Of a stretch of DNA of 64,000 bases, positions 39,429-54,202 are shown piece after piece. A model generated the notes under the pieces. That model worked only from the letters and a program-made list of their open reading frames with translations, searched no databases and had not been told where the DNA came from. Position numbers and translations under genes: made by a program. Location of the stretch: NCBI RefSeq assembly GCF_018691265.1, contig NW_024881299.1, forward strand, positions 377,045-441,044, in the 5' to 3' direction. The DNA is from Tyto alba. Its lineage: Eukaryota > Chordata > Aves > Strigiformes > Tytonidae. Every line of letters starts with the position of its first letter. Within the stretch, counting starts at the first letter, position 1.

Positions 39429-41402
39429 GACACAAAGGGGATGAGGAAGCGCCGAGTGTCCTTCCGCGTTTTTATCTTCCCCTCCGCCGACTATTTTATC
39501 GAGTGCTGGCGTTGGTTAATTCTGCACAGGATTGAAAAAAAAATGCAAAACTCCAGGAAACTGGTTTTGGAGCAGCCCCTTACCCCGAAGCGTCACGAAG
39601 CCGCTTAAACCACTCGCTCTTTATTTCTTTTGCCTGGTGAATAAAACGCAACATGCCACAAAGCTAAAAACACCATGAAATCCCTTTAATTAGAAGGGGC
39701 TCCACTAATAACCCTGCCTGAGCCTAATGCAGCGCACGGGCTGATAATTAACGTGTTTTGAATGGGTTTAGGCAGCTGGGGAGCTGCCGATTTGCCACCG
39801 CGGGGCAGGTGCCGCCGCGGATTTGCCTTTCTCCAGGTGTTGTCAGCCCCAAAAAAAACAAAGCGCCGGAGCCAGCCACCGTTCCCAAGGCACGGAGTGA
39901 AGGCGGCACCTTCGCGCCGCGCGGGGAGCGAGCGTCCTCCGGAGGGATGCTCGGGTCACTTGGTGCTAAGGCCGGGGGTTCGGGGGCAGATTTTTGGTGG
40001 CGAGGTGCCGGCCCGGCACGCTCCGGTGTTTTCTTCCGCTGGGCTAGAGGGAGGAAAGGAGATGAGGCAGGGGTGAGCCCGGTATGGGAGTGCCACACGC
40101 TGGCCGCGCGGCGCCAGGCAGCGTCGCAGGACATGGGACATCCCCAAAAACCCTGAAAACATCCCTTGTCCTGCAGCCCCCCCCCCCCCCCGCGTCAGCT
40201 GGGGGTGCAGACACCCCGCCGGGCGCCCGCACGGGCAGGGGAGCCCCGACCCCCAGCAGCGCACTCCGAGCACAAAGGCTATTTATTTCCTTATTTCCTT
40301 TTTTTTTTTTTTTTAAATCTTACAAAAGCAAAAAAGGGGAATTCAATCAGGTCGTGCCTCCCGGCGGGGCCGAGCCACCAGACAGACACCGCCGGTGTTT
40401 GCGCGTTTCTGTTCCAGTTATCCAAGCGGCACGTGGGTTTGCAGGGCCGGCGCTGCCGTTTGAGGTACGGGCGCCTGCGCCCGTGCCCCAGCTCCACCCC
40501 CACGAGTCACCCCGCGGAACGGTGCCGCGGGGCTTGCGGGTACTCCGGGTTGGGGACGTGGAAGCGGGGCGCGGAAGGACCGCCCGGAGAAGCAGCGGGA
40601 GGCCCCTGGACTGGTGGGAGGCTGGCTGTGCTCCCCCCTAGCAAGGCAAACCCGACATCTATGACTGAGGACAACGAAGCGGGCCGAGGTTCGGCCACGG
40701 TGACGTGGAACTCTCGACCCCCGGGCTACGAGTCCTTGCCTCCCTCGCCCCGCCGGCGGTCGGCCGCCCCGAGCGAGCTCGGCGGAGGGACGCCCGGGGC
40801 TCAGCGCGATACCGAGGGCAGGAGGCACCGCCAGGAGCTGCATCTGGCCCTCCTGCCCTTGGCCCCTCGAGGGCCCCCGAACCTGCCCGGTGGGTCTCGG
40901 CCCACCCAGGCCCACACACAGGGGCGCTTCCGAACGGGTGTTTTACAACCTGAGGTCGTCAGCGACGGGGACTGGCTCGGGGAAACGCCCGGAGGGCTGG
41001 GGCTTACTGCCTGCCTTAAGAACCTCACGCAAACGGCCCGCTATGTCCGGGCCGTATTGCTGATCGCGGCGGCCTGTCCGCCACCCGTTTTACAACGCCT
41101 GACGGAGAAACCGGTCGAGCGGAGCTGAACAGCTGAACAGAAAGGGGGAGCGGGTGGGGGACGGCCGGGGAGGGCTGGGGGTGCTGGCCGGTCAGCGAGG
41201 GACTGACCAGCACATCCTGCCCTTGGTGGGCCTGAGGCCCCGGGAGCAGCAGACACCAGTGGAGACGGAGGAACGGGGCTCGGATGCTGAGTTTTAGCTC
41301 AAGGAAAAACGTGCAAGACTGCGGTTAACGGAAAACGTCTGGCCGCTCCCTAAGCAGCGGAAAAATTTCGCCTTAAGTGTATCGAACATTGCACTTGTAA
41401 GA

Positions 41403-41408
41403 TTTAAT
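41403..41408 (-). terminator. DHX34: Candidate DHX34 poly(A) signal (ATTAAA)
   Basis: On the minus strand ATTAAA lies about 300 bp beyond the DHX34 stop codon, in a local AT-rich patch. It is the nearest usable signal I see; cleavage would fall near 41385. Confidence 0.45.
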
Positions 41409-41707
41409 TAACCAACAGGCTTAGGACAGCAGTAACGAACTTGTAGGCAGTGAGTCGTCCGGCGTGCCCCGGGGAGAGGGCAATGGCCAGCCAAATGCTG
41501 CCAAGCACTGTTAGAGGCTGTGTAACGGTGGAAGAGCTGCTGCCAGTAAAAGACTCCTTGCTTACCCCCGGCTCAGTCACCGTCAGACACCCCCAAAACA
41601 CCAAACTCACCCGAGAGCAACGGAGGTGGCGGGGGGGGGGGGTCACCCCAATAACGGGGGTCCCCTGCCTGTCCCCGGCATCGTGGCGCTCGGCTGGCGA
41701 GCCCCCC

Positions 41708-47394
<5,687 letters not shown>

Positions 47395-47639
47395 CCCCGG
47401 CACCCCCGCTGCCGGTCCCGGAGGGTCTGCGCCGGGCCGGGGGCGGGTGGGAACCGCGAGGGGTCTGTGCTCGGCCTCGGCTCCTTCTGGGGGGGACTGG
47501 GAGGTCGGGGGGGGGGACACACGGTGAGACCCTGCTCGGCCCTGGCCACCACCGGAGCCTCCTCCCTGCCGGGACCCGCAGCGCCCCACATTGTCCTGGG
47601 AACCCCCCAGACCTGGGACCCCCCCCAACCCAGCTCAGC

Positions 47640-49110
47640 CCCCTGGGACCCCCCCACATATACCGCTCCAGCTCCTTAGGATGCCACCCCCAACCTGGCC
47701 CAGGCCCCCTGGGACCCCCCCACACCCCCGTCCAGCTCCCTGGGACCCCTGAGCACCCCATCTGAGCCCCCTGGGACCCCCCCCACACCCCACCCAGCCC
47801 CCTGGGACCCCCCCGTGAACCCCAACCCAGCCCCATGGAACCCCACACACCCCCAGCCAACCCCATAGGACCCCTGAGCACCCCAGGACCTCACACACGC
47901 CAGCACAAACCCTTGGCACCCCCCAAGCACCCCAGGGACCCCCCACACCCCCATCCAAGCCCCCTGGGACCCCCACAACCCTGTCCCAGCCCCCCTGGGA
48001 CCCCCTACAAGCCAGCCCAACCCCCTGAGACCTCCATGCACCCTCATTCAGTCCCCTGGGACCCCCCACGAACCCCAACCCAGCCCCACAGGACCCCCCA
48101 CACCCCCACCCACCTCCCAAGACCCCCAAGACCCCCAACCCAGCCCCCTGAAACCCCCCACACCCCATCTGAGCCTCCTGGGGCCCCCATGCACCCAACC
48201 AAACCCCCTAGGGCCCCCATGAACCTTGTATCAGCCCCCTGGGACCCCCCGTGAACCCCAACCCAGCCCTCTAGAACCTCTCACCCCCCCAGAGGACCTC
48301 CAGGACCCCCCACACCCCATCCAGCCCCCTGGGACTCCCTGTGAACCCCAACCCAGCCCCACAGGACCCCACATACCCCCACCCAACCCTCAGGACCCCA
48401 CACACCCCAACCCAGGCCCCTGGGACCCCCCCCCCACCCCATCCGAGCCCCCTGGGAACCCCCCCCACCCCATCCGAGCCCCCTGGCACCCCCCCCCATC
48501 CGAGCCCCCTGGGAACCCCCCCCCCCATCCGAGCCCCCTGGGAACCCCCCTCACCCCATCCGAGCCCCCTGGGACCCCCCACACCCCACCCGAGCCCCCT
48601 GGCACCCCCCCCACCCCACCCGAGCCCCCTGGGACCCCCCACACCCCACCCGAGCCCCCTGGCACCCCCCTCACCCCACCCGAGCCCCCTGGCACCCCCC
48701 CCACACCCCACCCGAGCCCCCTGGGACCCCCCCCCCCCCCACCCGAGCCCCCTGGCACCCCCCTCACCCCACCCGAGCCCCCTGGGACCCCCCCCCACCC
48801 CACCCGAGCCCCCTGGGACCCCCCCCACCCCACCCGAGCCCCCTGGGACCCCCCCCCACCCCACCCGAGCCCCCTGGCACCCCCCACACCCCACCCGAGC
48901 CCCCTGGCACCCCCCACACCCCACCCGAGCCCCCTGGCACCCCCCCACACCCCACCCGAGCCCCCTGGCACCCCCCACACCCCACCCGAGCCCCCTGGCA
49001 CCCCCCCACACCCCACCCGAGCCCCCTGGCACCCCCCCCACACCCCACCCGAGCCCCCTGGGACCCCCCCCCACCCCACCCGAGCCCTCAGGACCCTCCC
49101 GCCAGGCCCG
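47640..49110. repeat. Minisatellite filling DHX34 intron 1, ~29-31 bp unit in the core
   Basis: About 1.5 kb of C-rich repeats. The right part (about 48420-49090) is regular, with a unit built from 'cacccgagccccctgg' plus a C-rich spacer of varying length. The left part is more diverged ('cccctgggaccccc' units). It lies between the DHX34 coding start and its CpG-island promoter, so it would be transcribed as intron. Long Pro/Gly-rich open frames on both strands here are repeat artefacts. Confidence 0.92.
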
Positions 49111-49279
49111 GCTCCCCAGTGACCACCCCACCCCCCCCGCACCACCCCCCCGCGGCCCGTCCCGCATCCCCCCCGCCTCAGGCCTCTCCGAACCCCAATT
49201 CCCTCGCCGCTCCTCGGCCCCCCCGCCGCCCCCCCCGCCGCCCCCCCCGCCGAACCGCCGTCCCGGGGCCGGGGCCGCC

Positions 49280-49390
49280 GCCGCTCCAGGCCCGGCCGGG
49301 CCCGCGCTCACAGGCCGCGGCGGGACGGGACCCCCCGGGGCCGCCAGGGGGCGCCCGAGCGCCGCCGCGCCGAGGGGAAGGGGCGGGGCT
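49280..49390 (-). promoter_or_regulatory. DHX34: Probable DHX34 promoter and non-coding first exon
   Basis: A CpG-dense block lies upstream of DHX34. On the minus strand a GT donor (GTGAGCGCGGG) follows 'CGCCGCGGCCT' near 49310, as expected for a short untranslated exon 1 spliced to the acceptor near 47486. A 51-bp GC-box triplication lies immediately upstream. The transcription start is not resolvable from sequence alone. Confidence 0.55.
49341..49355 (+). promoter_or_regulatory. CTCF core motif (forward)
   Basis: CCGCCAGGGGGCGCC fits the CTCF core consensus. It lies in the likely DHX34 first exon. Its exact reverse complement occurs at 62986-63000 in BBC3 intron 1. Confidence 0.65.
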
Positions 49391-49525
49391 GCAGGGGAGG
49401 GGCGGGGAAAGGGGCGGGGACGAGGGGGAAGGGGCGGGGCTGCAGGGGAGGGGCGGGGAAAGGGGCGGGGACGAGGGGGAAGGGGCGGGGCTGCAGGGGA
49501 GGGGCGGGGAAAGGGGCGGGGAGTG
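49376..49525. repeat. 51-bp tandem repeat of GC boxes, three copies
   Basis: The 'tgcaggggaggggcgggg' segment recurs at 49390, 49441 and 49492, a 51-bp period. Each unit has several GGGGCGGGG Sp1/KLF-type boxes. It sits just upstream of the predicted DHX34 first exon. Confidence 0.9.
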
Positions 49526-49589
49526 AGCGGGGAGAGGGGCGGGGCTTCCCCGGAGCCGCTCGACGGGGCGGGAGGGGGCTGCGGGCACC

Positions 49590-50215
49590 GCTGCGCCCCC
49601 CTGTCCCCAAGTGTCCCCAAAAATCTCTGCTGCGCCCCCCTGTCCCCCAAAATCTCTGCTGTGCCCCCCTGTCCCTAACTGGCTCTGCTGTGCCCCCCTG
49701 TCCCCAAATAGTTCTGCTGTGCCCCTCTCTCCAACTGTCCCCCCGTCCCTAATTGTCCCCAAAAATCTCTGCTGCGTCCCCCTGGCCCCAAATATCTCCG
49801 CTGCTCCCCCATCCCCAACTGTCCCCCCTGTCCCCAAATATTTCTGCAGTGCCCCCCTGTCCCAAACTCTCCCCAACTAGCTCTGCTGTTCCCTTGTCCC
49901 CAACTGTCCCCCTTGTCCCCAAGTGACCCCAAATAGCTCTGCTGTGCCCCCCTGCCCCCAAATGTCCCTAACTGTCCCCAAATAGCTCTGCTGTGCCCCC
50001 CTGCCCCCAAATGTCCCTAACTGTCCCCAAATAGCTCTGCTGTGCCCCCCTGCCCCCAAATGTCCCTAACTGTCCCCAAATAGCTCTGCTGTGCCCCCCT
50101 GCCCTCAACTGTCCCCCTTGTCCCAACTGTCCCCAGATATTTCTGCTGTGTCCCTGTCCCCAATTATCCCTGCTGTTCCCCCACCCCCATCCATCTCCGC
50201 TGTGCCCCTGTCAAC
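49590..50215. repeat. Minisatellite between DHX34 promoter and C5AR1, 49-bp unit in the core
   Basis: Four near-identical 49-bp units begin at 49931, 49980, 50029 and 50078 ('aaatagctctgctgtgcccc' at the head). They are flanked on the left by shorter, diverged units of the 'ctgctgtgcccccctgtccc' type. This fills almost the whole DHX34-C5AR1 interval, where C5AR2 lies in mammals. Confidence 0.9.
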
Positions 50216-50458
50216 TGTCCCCGAACGTCCCCCCTTCCATCCCCATGACACCCAACTGCCCCCCCCCCCCCCCGGTGGTGACGATCCCACCAACCCCCGT
50301 CACCCCCCTCCACCAGCTCCCCCCCCCCCGGAGGTGAAGCAGGACCCTGGGTTCACCACCTGACACAAGGACTTTCCAGGGGAGGGGACAAGACACCCTG
50401 GGGCACTTATTGCGTCACCCACGAGCTCAGAAATCTGCCGGGACAGCAAAAATCTTGC

Positions 50459-50490
50459 CCAATAAATTAAAAAAAAAAAAAAAAAAAAAA
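50459..50490 (+). other. AATAAA followed by a 22-bp A run (plus strand)
   Basis: AATAAATT is followed directly by about 22 adenines. It could be a plus-strand 3' end or a retro-inserted tail, but no transcript body is recognisable upstream. It lies just beyond the C5AR1 3' end in convergent orientation. Confidence 0.3.
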
Positions 50491-50540
50491 GGAGAAGTGA
50501 TGGACCGAGGTCTTGCTCAAATCTTGAGGGAGCTTCGATA

Positions 50541-50546
50541 TTTATT
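50541..50546 (-). terminator. C5AR1: C5AR1 poly(A) signal (AATAAA)
   Basis: A canonical minus-strand AATAAA about 425 bp past the C5AR1 stop codon. Cleavage would be near 50520, giving a short 3' UTR. Confidence 0.7.
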
Positions 50547-50970
50547 GGTGATGGTGGACACAGCTGCAGTGAAGCCGGGGAGATGAAGGGCAGCAGCAAC
50601 GGGGTGGACTTGAGTTTTCTGGGGTGATGGAGCGAGGTTGAGCTTGGAGGTGGGGGGTCACCCCCCCCGGGACCTCGCTGGGTGGTGGGGATGTGGGGCT
50701 GGGAGAGGGGAGGAGCTGGAAGAAGCAGAAGAAGGTGGCGTTGCGTTCAAGGACAAAGCCCTCTCGTCCCCGTTAGGCCACCGAGGAAGCCAGGAGGTCC
50801 CCAGGGGGAGGTGGGCACACAACTTCTCCGGCCCGCAACCACGGGGTGCAAGCGGTGGGGAAAGGGGGCAACGGAGGCATCTTCTCCTGGGACCTCCAGG
50901 GGAAGAGGCGGTGGTGGTGGCCTCAAGCACCACAGGAGCCCTTCCCGCCCCGGAGCCACCTCGGTCCCCG

Positions 50971-52023
50971 TCACACTGTGGTGCTGACGCTTTGGTCATC
51001 CACGGTGGACTTGGTCTTCATCCTGCTGTCCCCCATGGTGCTGGTGGGGTCGTCGCTCAGCACGCCCCGCAGCACGGCTCTCCAGGACCGCTGGACCTTG
51101 TCCTTGAAGTCCTGACCCATGACGACGTAGATGATGGGGTTGATGCAACTGTTGATGTAGGCGACGCCGGCCACGATGGGATCGGCTTCCAGGGCGCCCT
51201 TGAACAAGGAGCTGTGAGGACGGGTGGAGGCCAAGATCAAGCCCACGACGTGGTAGGGCAGCCAGCACACGAAGAAGCTGAGGATGACCACCAAGATGAG
51301 CTTGATGGCTTTCTGGGAGCGGGCGAAGCCCTTGCTGTGGACACGGGCCAGCAGCAGGCTGTAGCAAGCCGTGATCACCACGAAGGGCACCAAGAAGCCG
51401 CAGACGAAGCGGGTGACGGCCGTGACGAGCTCGGTGAGATGCTGGTGGTGCCCCACGGCCGCGTAGTCCAGGACGCAGGTGGTCTTCTCGGAGAAGTAGT
51501 CGAGACGGGTGGTACGGAAGATGAAGGAGGGAAGGGTGAGGAGCCCGGCCAGGAACCAGGCGGCCGCGCAAGCCCCCCGGGCCAGCCCCAGCGTCCGGTG
51601 GTTTTGGCACCACACCGGCCGCGTCACCAAGGCGCAACGGTCGGCGCTGATGGCCATCAGGAGGAGCACGCTGGCGAACATGTTGAGGATGGTGAGGGAA
51701 GGCAGCAGCTTGCAGGCGAAGCGACCCAAGGGCCAGTGGTGGTCACGGGCCAGCGGCAGGGCCAGGAAGGGCAGGGCCAGGCAGCAGAGGAGGTCGGCCA
51801 CGGAGAGGTTGAGGAACCAGACGCCGTTCACCGTGCGCCGCAGCTCGAAGCCCGTCACCCAGATGACGGCTCCGTTGCCCAGAACGCCCAGGAGGAAGAT
51901 GAGGGCGTAGAGCGCCAGGACGGCGCGGTAGCTGTGCGGGACTTCGTAGCCGTCGAGATCGTAGATGGAATAGTCGTCCAAGTTGGAGTAATTAAAGGTG
52001 TAATTGGGCATCGAGAAGTCCAT
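50971..52023 (-). CDS. C5AR1: C5a anaphylatoxin chemotactic receptor 1, complete
   Basis: A seven-helix chemoattractant receptor for complement C5a, expected on the surface of myeloid cells. It is 350 aa, the same length as human C5AR1, in a single coding exon. Visible features are an acidic tyrosine-rich N-terminus (DDY, IYD) suited to tyrosine sulfation; N-glycosylation sites N7 and N11; helix 1 GN (N50); D77 in SVADLL of helix 2; C104 and C183 for the conserved disulfide; DRC at 128-130 at the end of helix 3; FFVCWLPYH (250-258) in helix 6; and NPIIY (295-299) in helix 7. The C-tail is rich in Ser/Thr, as for arrestin-binding tails. The intact Arg at the DRC site argues against C5AR2, which lacks it in mammals. 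The ATG lies 18 bp inside exon 2, after an acceptor at 52042-52043. The 541-codon frame on the opposite strand is a shadow. Confidence 0.96.
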   Translation of the reverse strand: MDFSMPNYTFNYSNLDDYSIYDLDGYEVPHSYRAVLALYALIFLLGVLGNGAVIWVTGFELRRTVNGVWFLNLSVADLLCCLALPFLALPLARDHHWPLGRFACKLLPSLTILNMFASVLLLMAISADRCALVTRPVWCQNHRTLGLARGACAAAWFLAGLLTLPSFIFRTTRLDYFSEKTTCVLDYAAVGHHQHLTELVTAVTRFVCGFLVPFVVITACYSLLLARVHSKGFARSQKAIKLILVVILSFFVCWLPYHVVGLILASTRPHSSLFKGALEADPIVAGVAYINSCINPIIYVVMGQDFKDKVQRSWRAVLRGVLSDDPTSTMGDSRMKTKSTVDDQSVSTTV

Positions 52024-52064
52024 CCTCCACCAGCTCCCAACCTAGAAACCACACTGTCAGACCA

Positions 52065-52360
52065 GCGTACGAGGGTTTGGGTCGAAGGAACCTTCAGTGA
52101 GCATCTCGGCCACCCCCGCTGCCACGGGCAGGGCCACCACCCTCCCCTGGCTCAGGCTGCTCCAAGCCCCGTCCGCAGCTTCACCCAACGCTTTGGGATG
52201 AAGGAACCTTCAAAGACCATCCGAGTCCCACCCCCCACAGCGGGCAAGGACATCCTCTGCTAAATCAGGTTGGTCTGGCCAACCTCATCTAGGGCACCCA
52301 CAAGTTCTCCGGACAACCTGTCGCCACCCTCATCATAAAACGTATTTTCTTGTCCATCCT
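52065..52360 (-). mobile_element. Two adjoining CR1 3'-end fragments in the C5AR1 intron
   Basis: Read on the plus strand, two successive copies of the reverse-complemented CR1 3' end are visible. 'gaaggaaccttcagtgagcat' at about 52087 and 'gaaggaaccttcaaagaccat' at about 52199 are each followed by the 'cc..cc.acggGCAGGG..' type continuation. The second continues to about 52360. They are non-coding, diverged and 5'-truncated. Confidence 0.8.
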
Positions 52361-53019
52361 CATCATCACTTTTCCCTCCATCCAACGGTCCTCTCCCTTC
52401 ACGGAAGAGGCAGCACCTCCAAGACCAGCCCCAGTGAGATGTTCCTCAAGAAGGTGCTCAGCTTCGTGGTTTCCTCCCCCGCAACCCCGGTCACCAAGGA
52501 AATGGGCATTTCCCCACTTCCTCACCGAGCTGCCCTCGGCTGCGTGGCGCAAGAGGTTGGAGGAGGAAACGCCGGAGGAACTGCAGCTCCGGCATCTACT
52601 GGGTGGGTGCCGCCGCGCTCTCAAGGCCCGGGGGGGGGGGAAAGAGAAACCTCTCGGTGCCCAAAGCATCGCCAGACCCAAGCAAAGGTGGGGAAAAAAA
52701 AAACCAAACCAACCAACCAAACCCCTGAAGGAGAATGAGGAAACCACGGGGAAGGTCTGGGATCTTCTGATGACCCAGACCATGGAAGAAGGAGCAAGGA
52801 GGAGACAGGGCGACTCCAACAATCGCCCAACGCCTGAGGAGGAGCTGCAACCACCCCACCGCAGCGGGGAAAATCCATCCCCCTCCGAGGAGAAGGATGG
52901 AGATCGCCTCGAGGCCGGCTTCCCCCTTCCCCGCCGGGATGGTGTGGGAGTGATTATTTTTTTTTTTTAGGTGAAAGGAGAGAGCCTTGGCCATCGCGCG
53001 CCCTCCCCCAGCCGCTCAC

Positions 53020-53050
53020 CTGGGTCCTCGCCAGCTGCGGCCGTGCTCCC
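53020..53050 (-). promoter_or_regulatory. C5AR1: C5AR1 non-coding first exon (predicted)
   Basis: A splice donor (AG|GTGAGC) ends this segment at 53020, and a TATA box lies about 30 bp upstream. Splicing to the acceptor at 52042-52043 removes a 978-bp intron carrying the CR1 fragments. The 5' limit is inferred from the TATA distance. Confidence 0.6.
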
Positions 53051-53075
53051 CGGGGCCAGCGGGGCAGCGCCGGGG

Positions 53076-53103
53076 TTTTATACGGCGGCGGCGAACAGGA
53101 AGC
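53076..53103 (-). promoter_or_regulatory. C5AR1: C5AR1 core promoter: TATA box and ETS/PU.1-type site
   Basis: On the minus strand TATAAAA (53082-53076) is preceded by GCTTCCTGTTC, which on the other strand contains an ETS-family core AGGAAG. A TATA box with an adjacent PU.1-like site is plausible for a myeloid-expressed gene. Function is inferred, not shown. Confidence 0.6.
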
Positions 53104-53790
53104 AACGCCGAGGGGGAAGAGATCATCGGTGGAGGCAAAAAAAAAAAAGCACCCAAAAAAAACCAAAAAAAAAAAAAAAAAAAAAAAAAAACAAAAAACA
53201 TGAAGAAGAGAAAGAAGAAGAGGCCGGGTAGGGGGAGAGGGGCTGGGAAATCTTGTCTCCGGGGGGAACCAAGGAGGGGGAATGATGAGGGGGAGCTGGC
53301 GGTAGTGAACGGAGCTGAAAAAGGAGGTGTTGACCCCAAAATGGTGCTTTTTTTTTTTTTTTTTTTATTTTTTTTTGAGGGTTATCAGGCTCGGTTCAGC
53401 TCAAAGGTGATGCCAGGCCAGCCCGAGCCTGGTCCATGGTGGTTGGGGAAAGCTGAGGGGTCTCGTGGGGATACCTCAAAATCTGGGGGGTGGAACTCCT
53501 CATCCTCTCCTGACCTGTCCCTGAGGACACCCTGAGTGTCACAGGGAGATTTAGGGGAGACCCCTCCTGCTCTTAACACTCGTTTCACCCCAAAACCTCC
53601 AGCAGAGCCCTTACACTCCTCATCTCACCCCCAAAAACCAAGAACCCCTCAAGAGGTAACAGCCACGGGCGGCTTCACCGGTCCCTTCCTGCTCCCCCCT
53701 CACCTCCCCAGCCTTGAGAGGGGGATCCCCATGAGCATGGGGGGGGGACCCCAACACCAAAAGGGGGGGACCCCCGTGAGCAAGGGCCAG
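53104..53790. other. C5AR1-CCDC9 intergenic interval
   Basis: About 0.7 kb with an A-rich tract (53150-53200) and a T-rich tract (53345-53378). No INAFM1-like membrane protein, which lies here in human, is visible in any frame. Confidence 0.55.
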
Positions 53791-53810
53791 GCACAAAGCT
53801 GTTTTGGAGG

Positions 53811-53816
53811 TTTATT
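53811..53816 (-). terminator. CCDC9: CCDC9 poly(A) signal (AATAAA)
   Basis: A canonical AATAAA on the minus strand about 390 bp past the predicted CCDC9 stop. Confidence 0.65.
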
Positions 53817-54202
53817 TTACGAAGAGCCCGAGGCGGGCGCAAGCCCACCCCTCCCACCCAGCTCCAGGGCACGGGAGGGGAACAGGAGGGGGACACCCCC
53901 CCCACACACCCCCCCAAAAATACCCTGCTGGGGGTAGGAGCCTTGGGGGAAGCTGCTGGGAAGTGGGGGGGGGGCGCAGCTGGAGACACCCCCCTCCCCA
54001 AACCCTTTGGGGACCTTGGGCGCTGCCACCACCGTGACACCGGGCTCAACCCAACTCCCCTGTGGGCACAGAAGGGATTTGGGGACCCCCCACACCCACT
54101 CCCCCCCCACTCAGGTGTGGGTAGGTGATTTTTTTTTTTTTTTTTCCTTTTTTTTTTTTTTTTTAACCCCCACCCCGGGTTATTCCTGCCGGCTCACAGT
54201 CT

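Larger units (their letters stand above)
31161..41385. other. Non-coding stretch, increasingly GC-rich
   Basis: No confirmed gene. AT-rich islands such as TAATTA/TTAATTAA occur repeatedly (about 33840-33865, 37126-37150, 38250-38265, 39199-39232) in GC-rich surroundings. A CpG-rich segment at about 39750-41130 contains an open frame of 155 codons starting at ATG 40661 (discussed in the findings). No homeodomain or other known exon is visible, although MEIS3 is the expected next gene by human synteny. Confidence 0.55.

Noticed and set aside
1..41385. MEIS3, SLC8A2 or KPTN exons expected by synteny
   Set aside because: No homeodomain or other diagnostic segment is visible in any frame.
48226..49650. 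Long Pro- and Gly-rich frames on both strands
   Set aside because: Translation of the minisatellite and GC-box repeats.
50638..52263. 541-codon plus-strand frame
   Set aside because: Antisense shadow of C5AR1.
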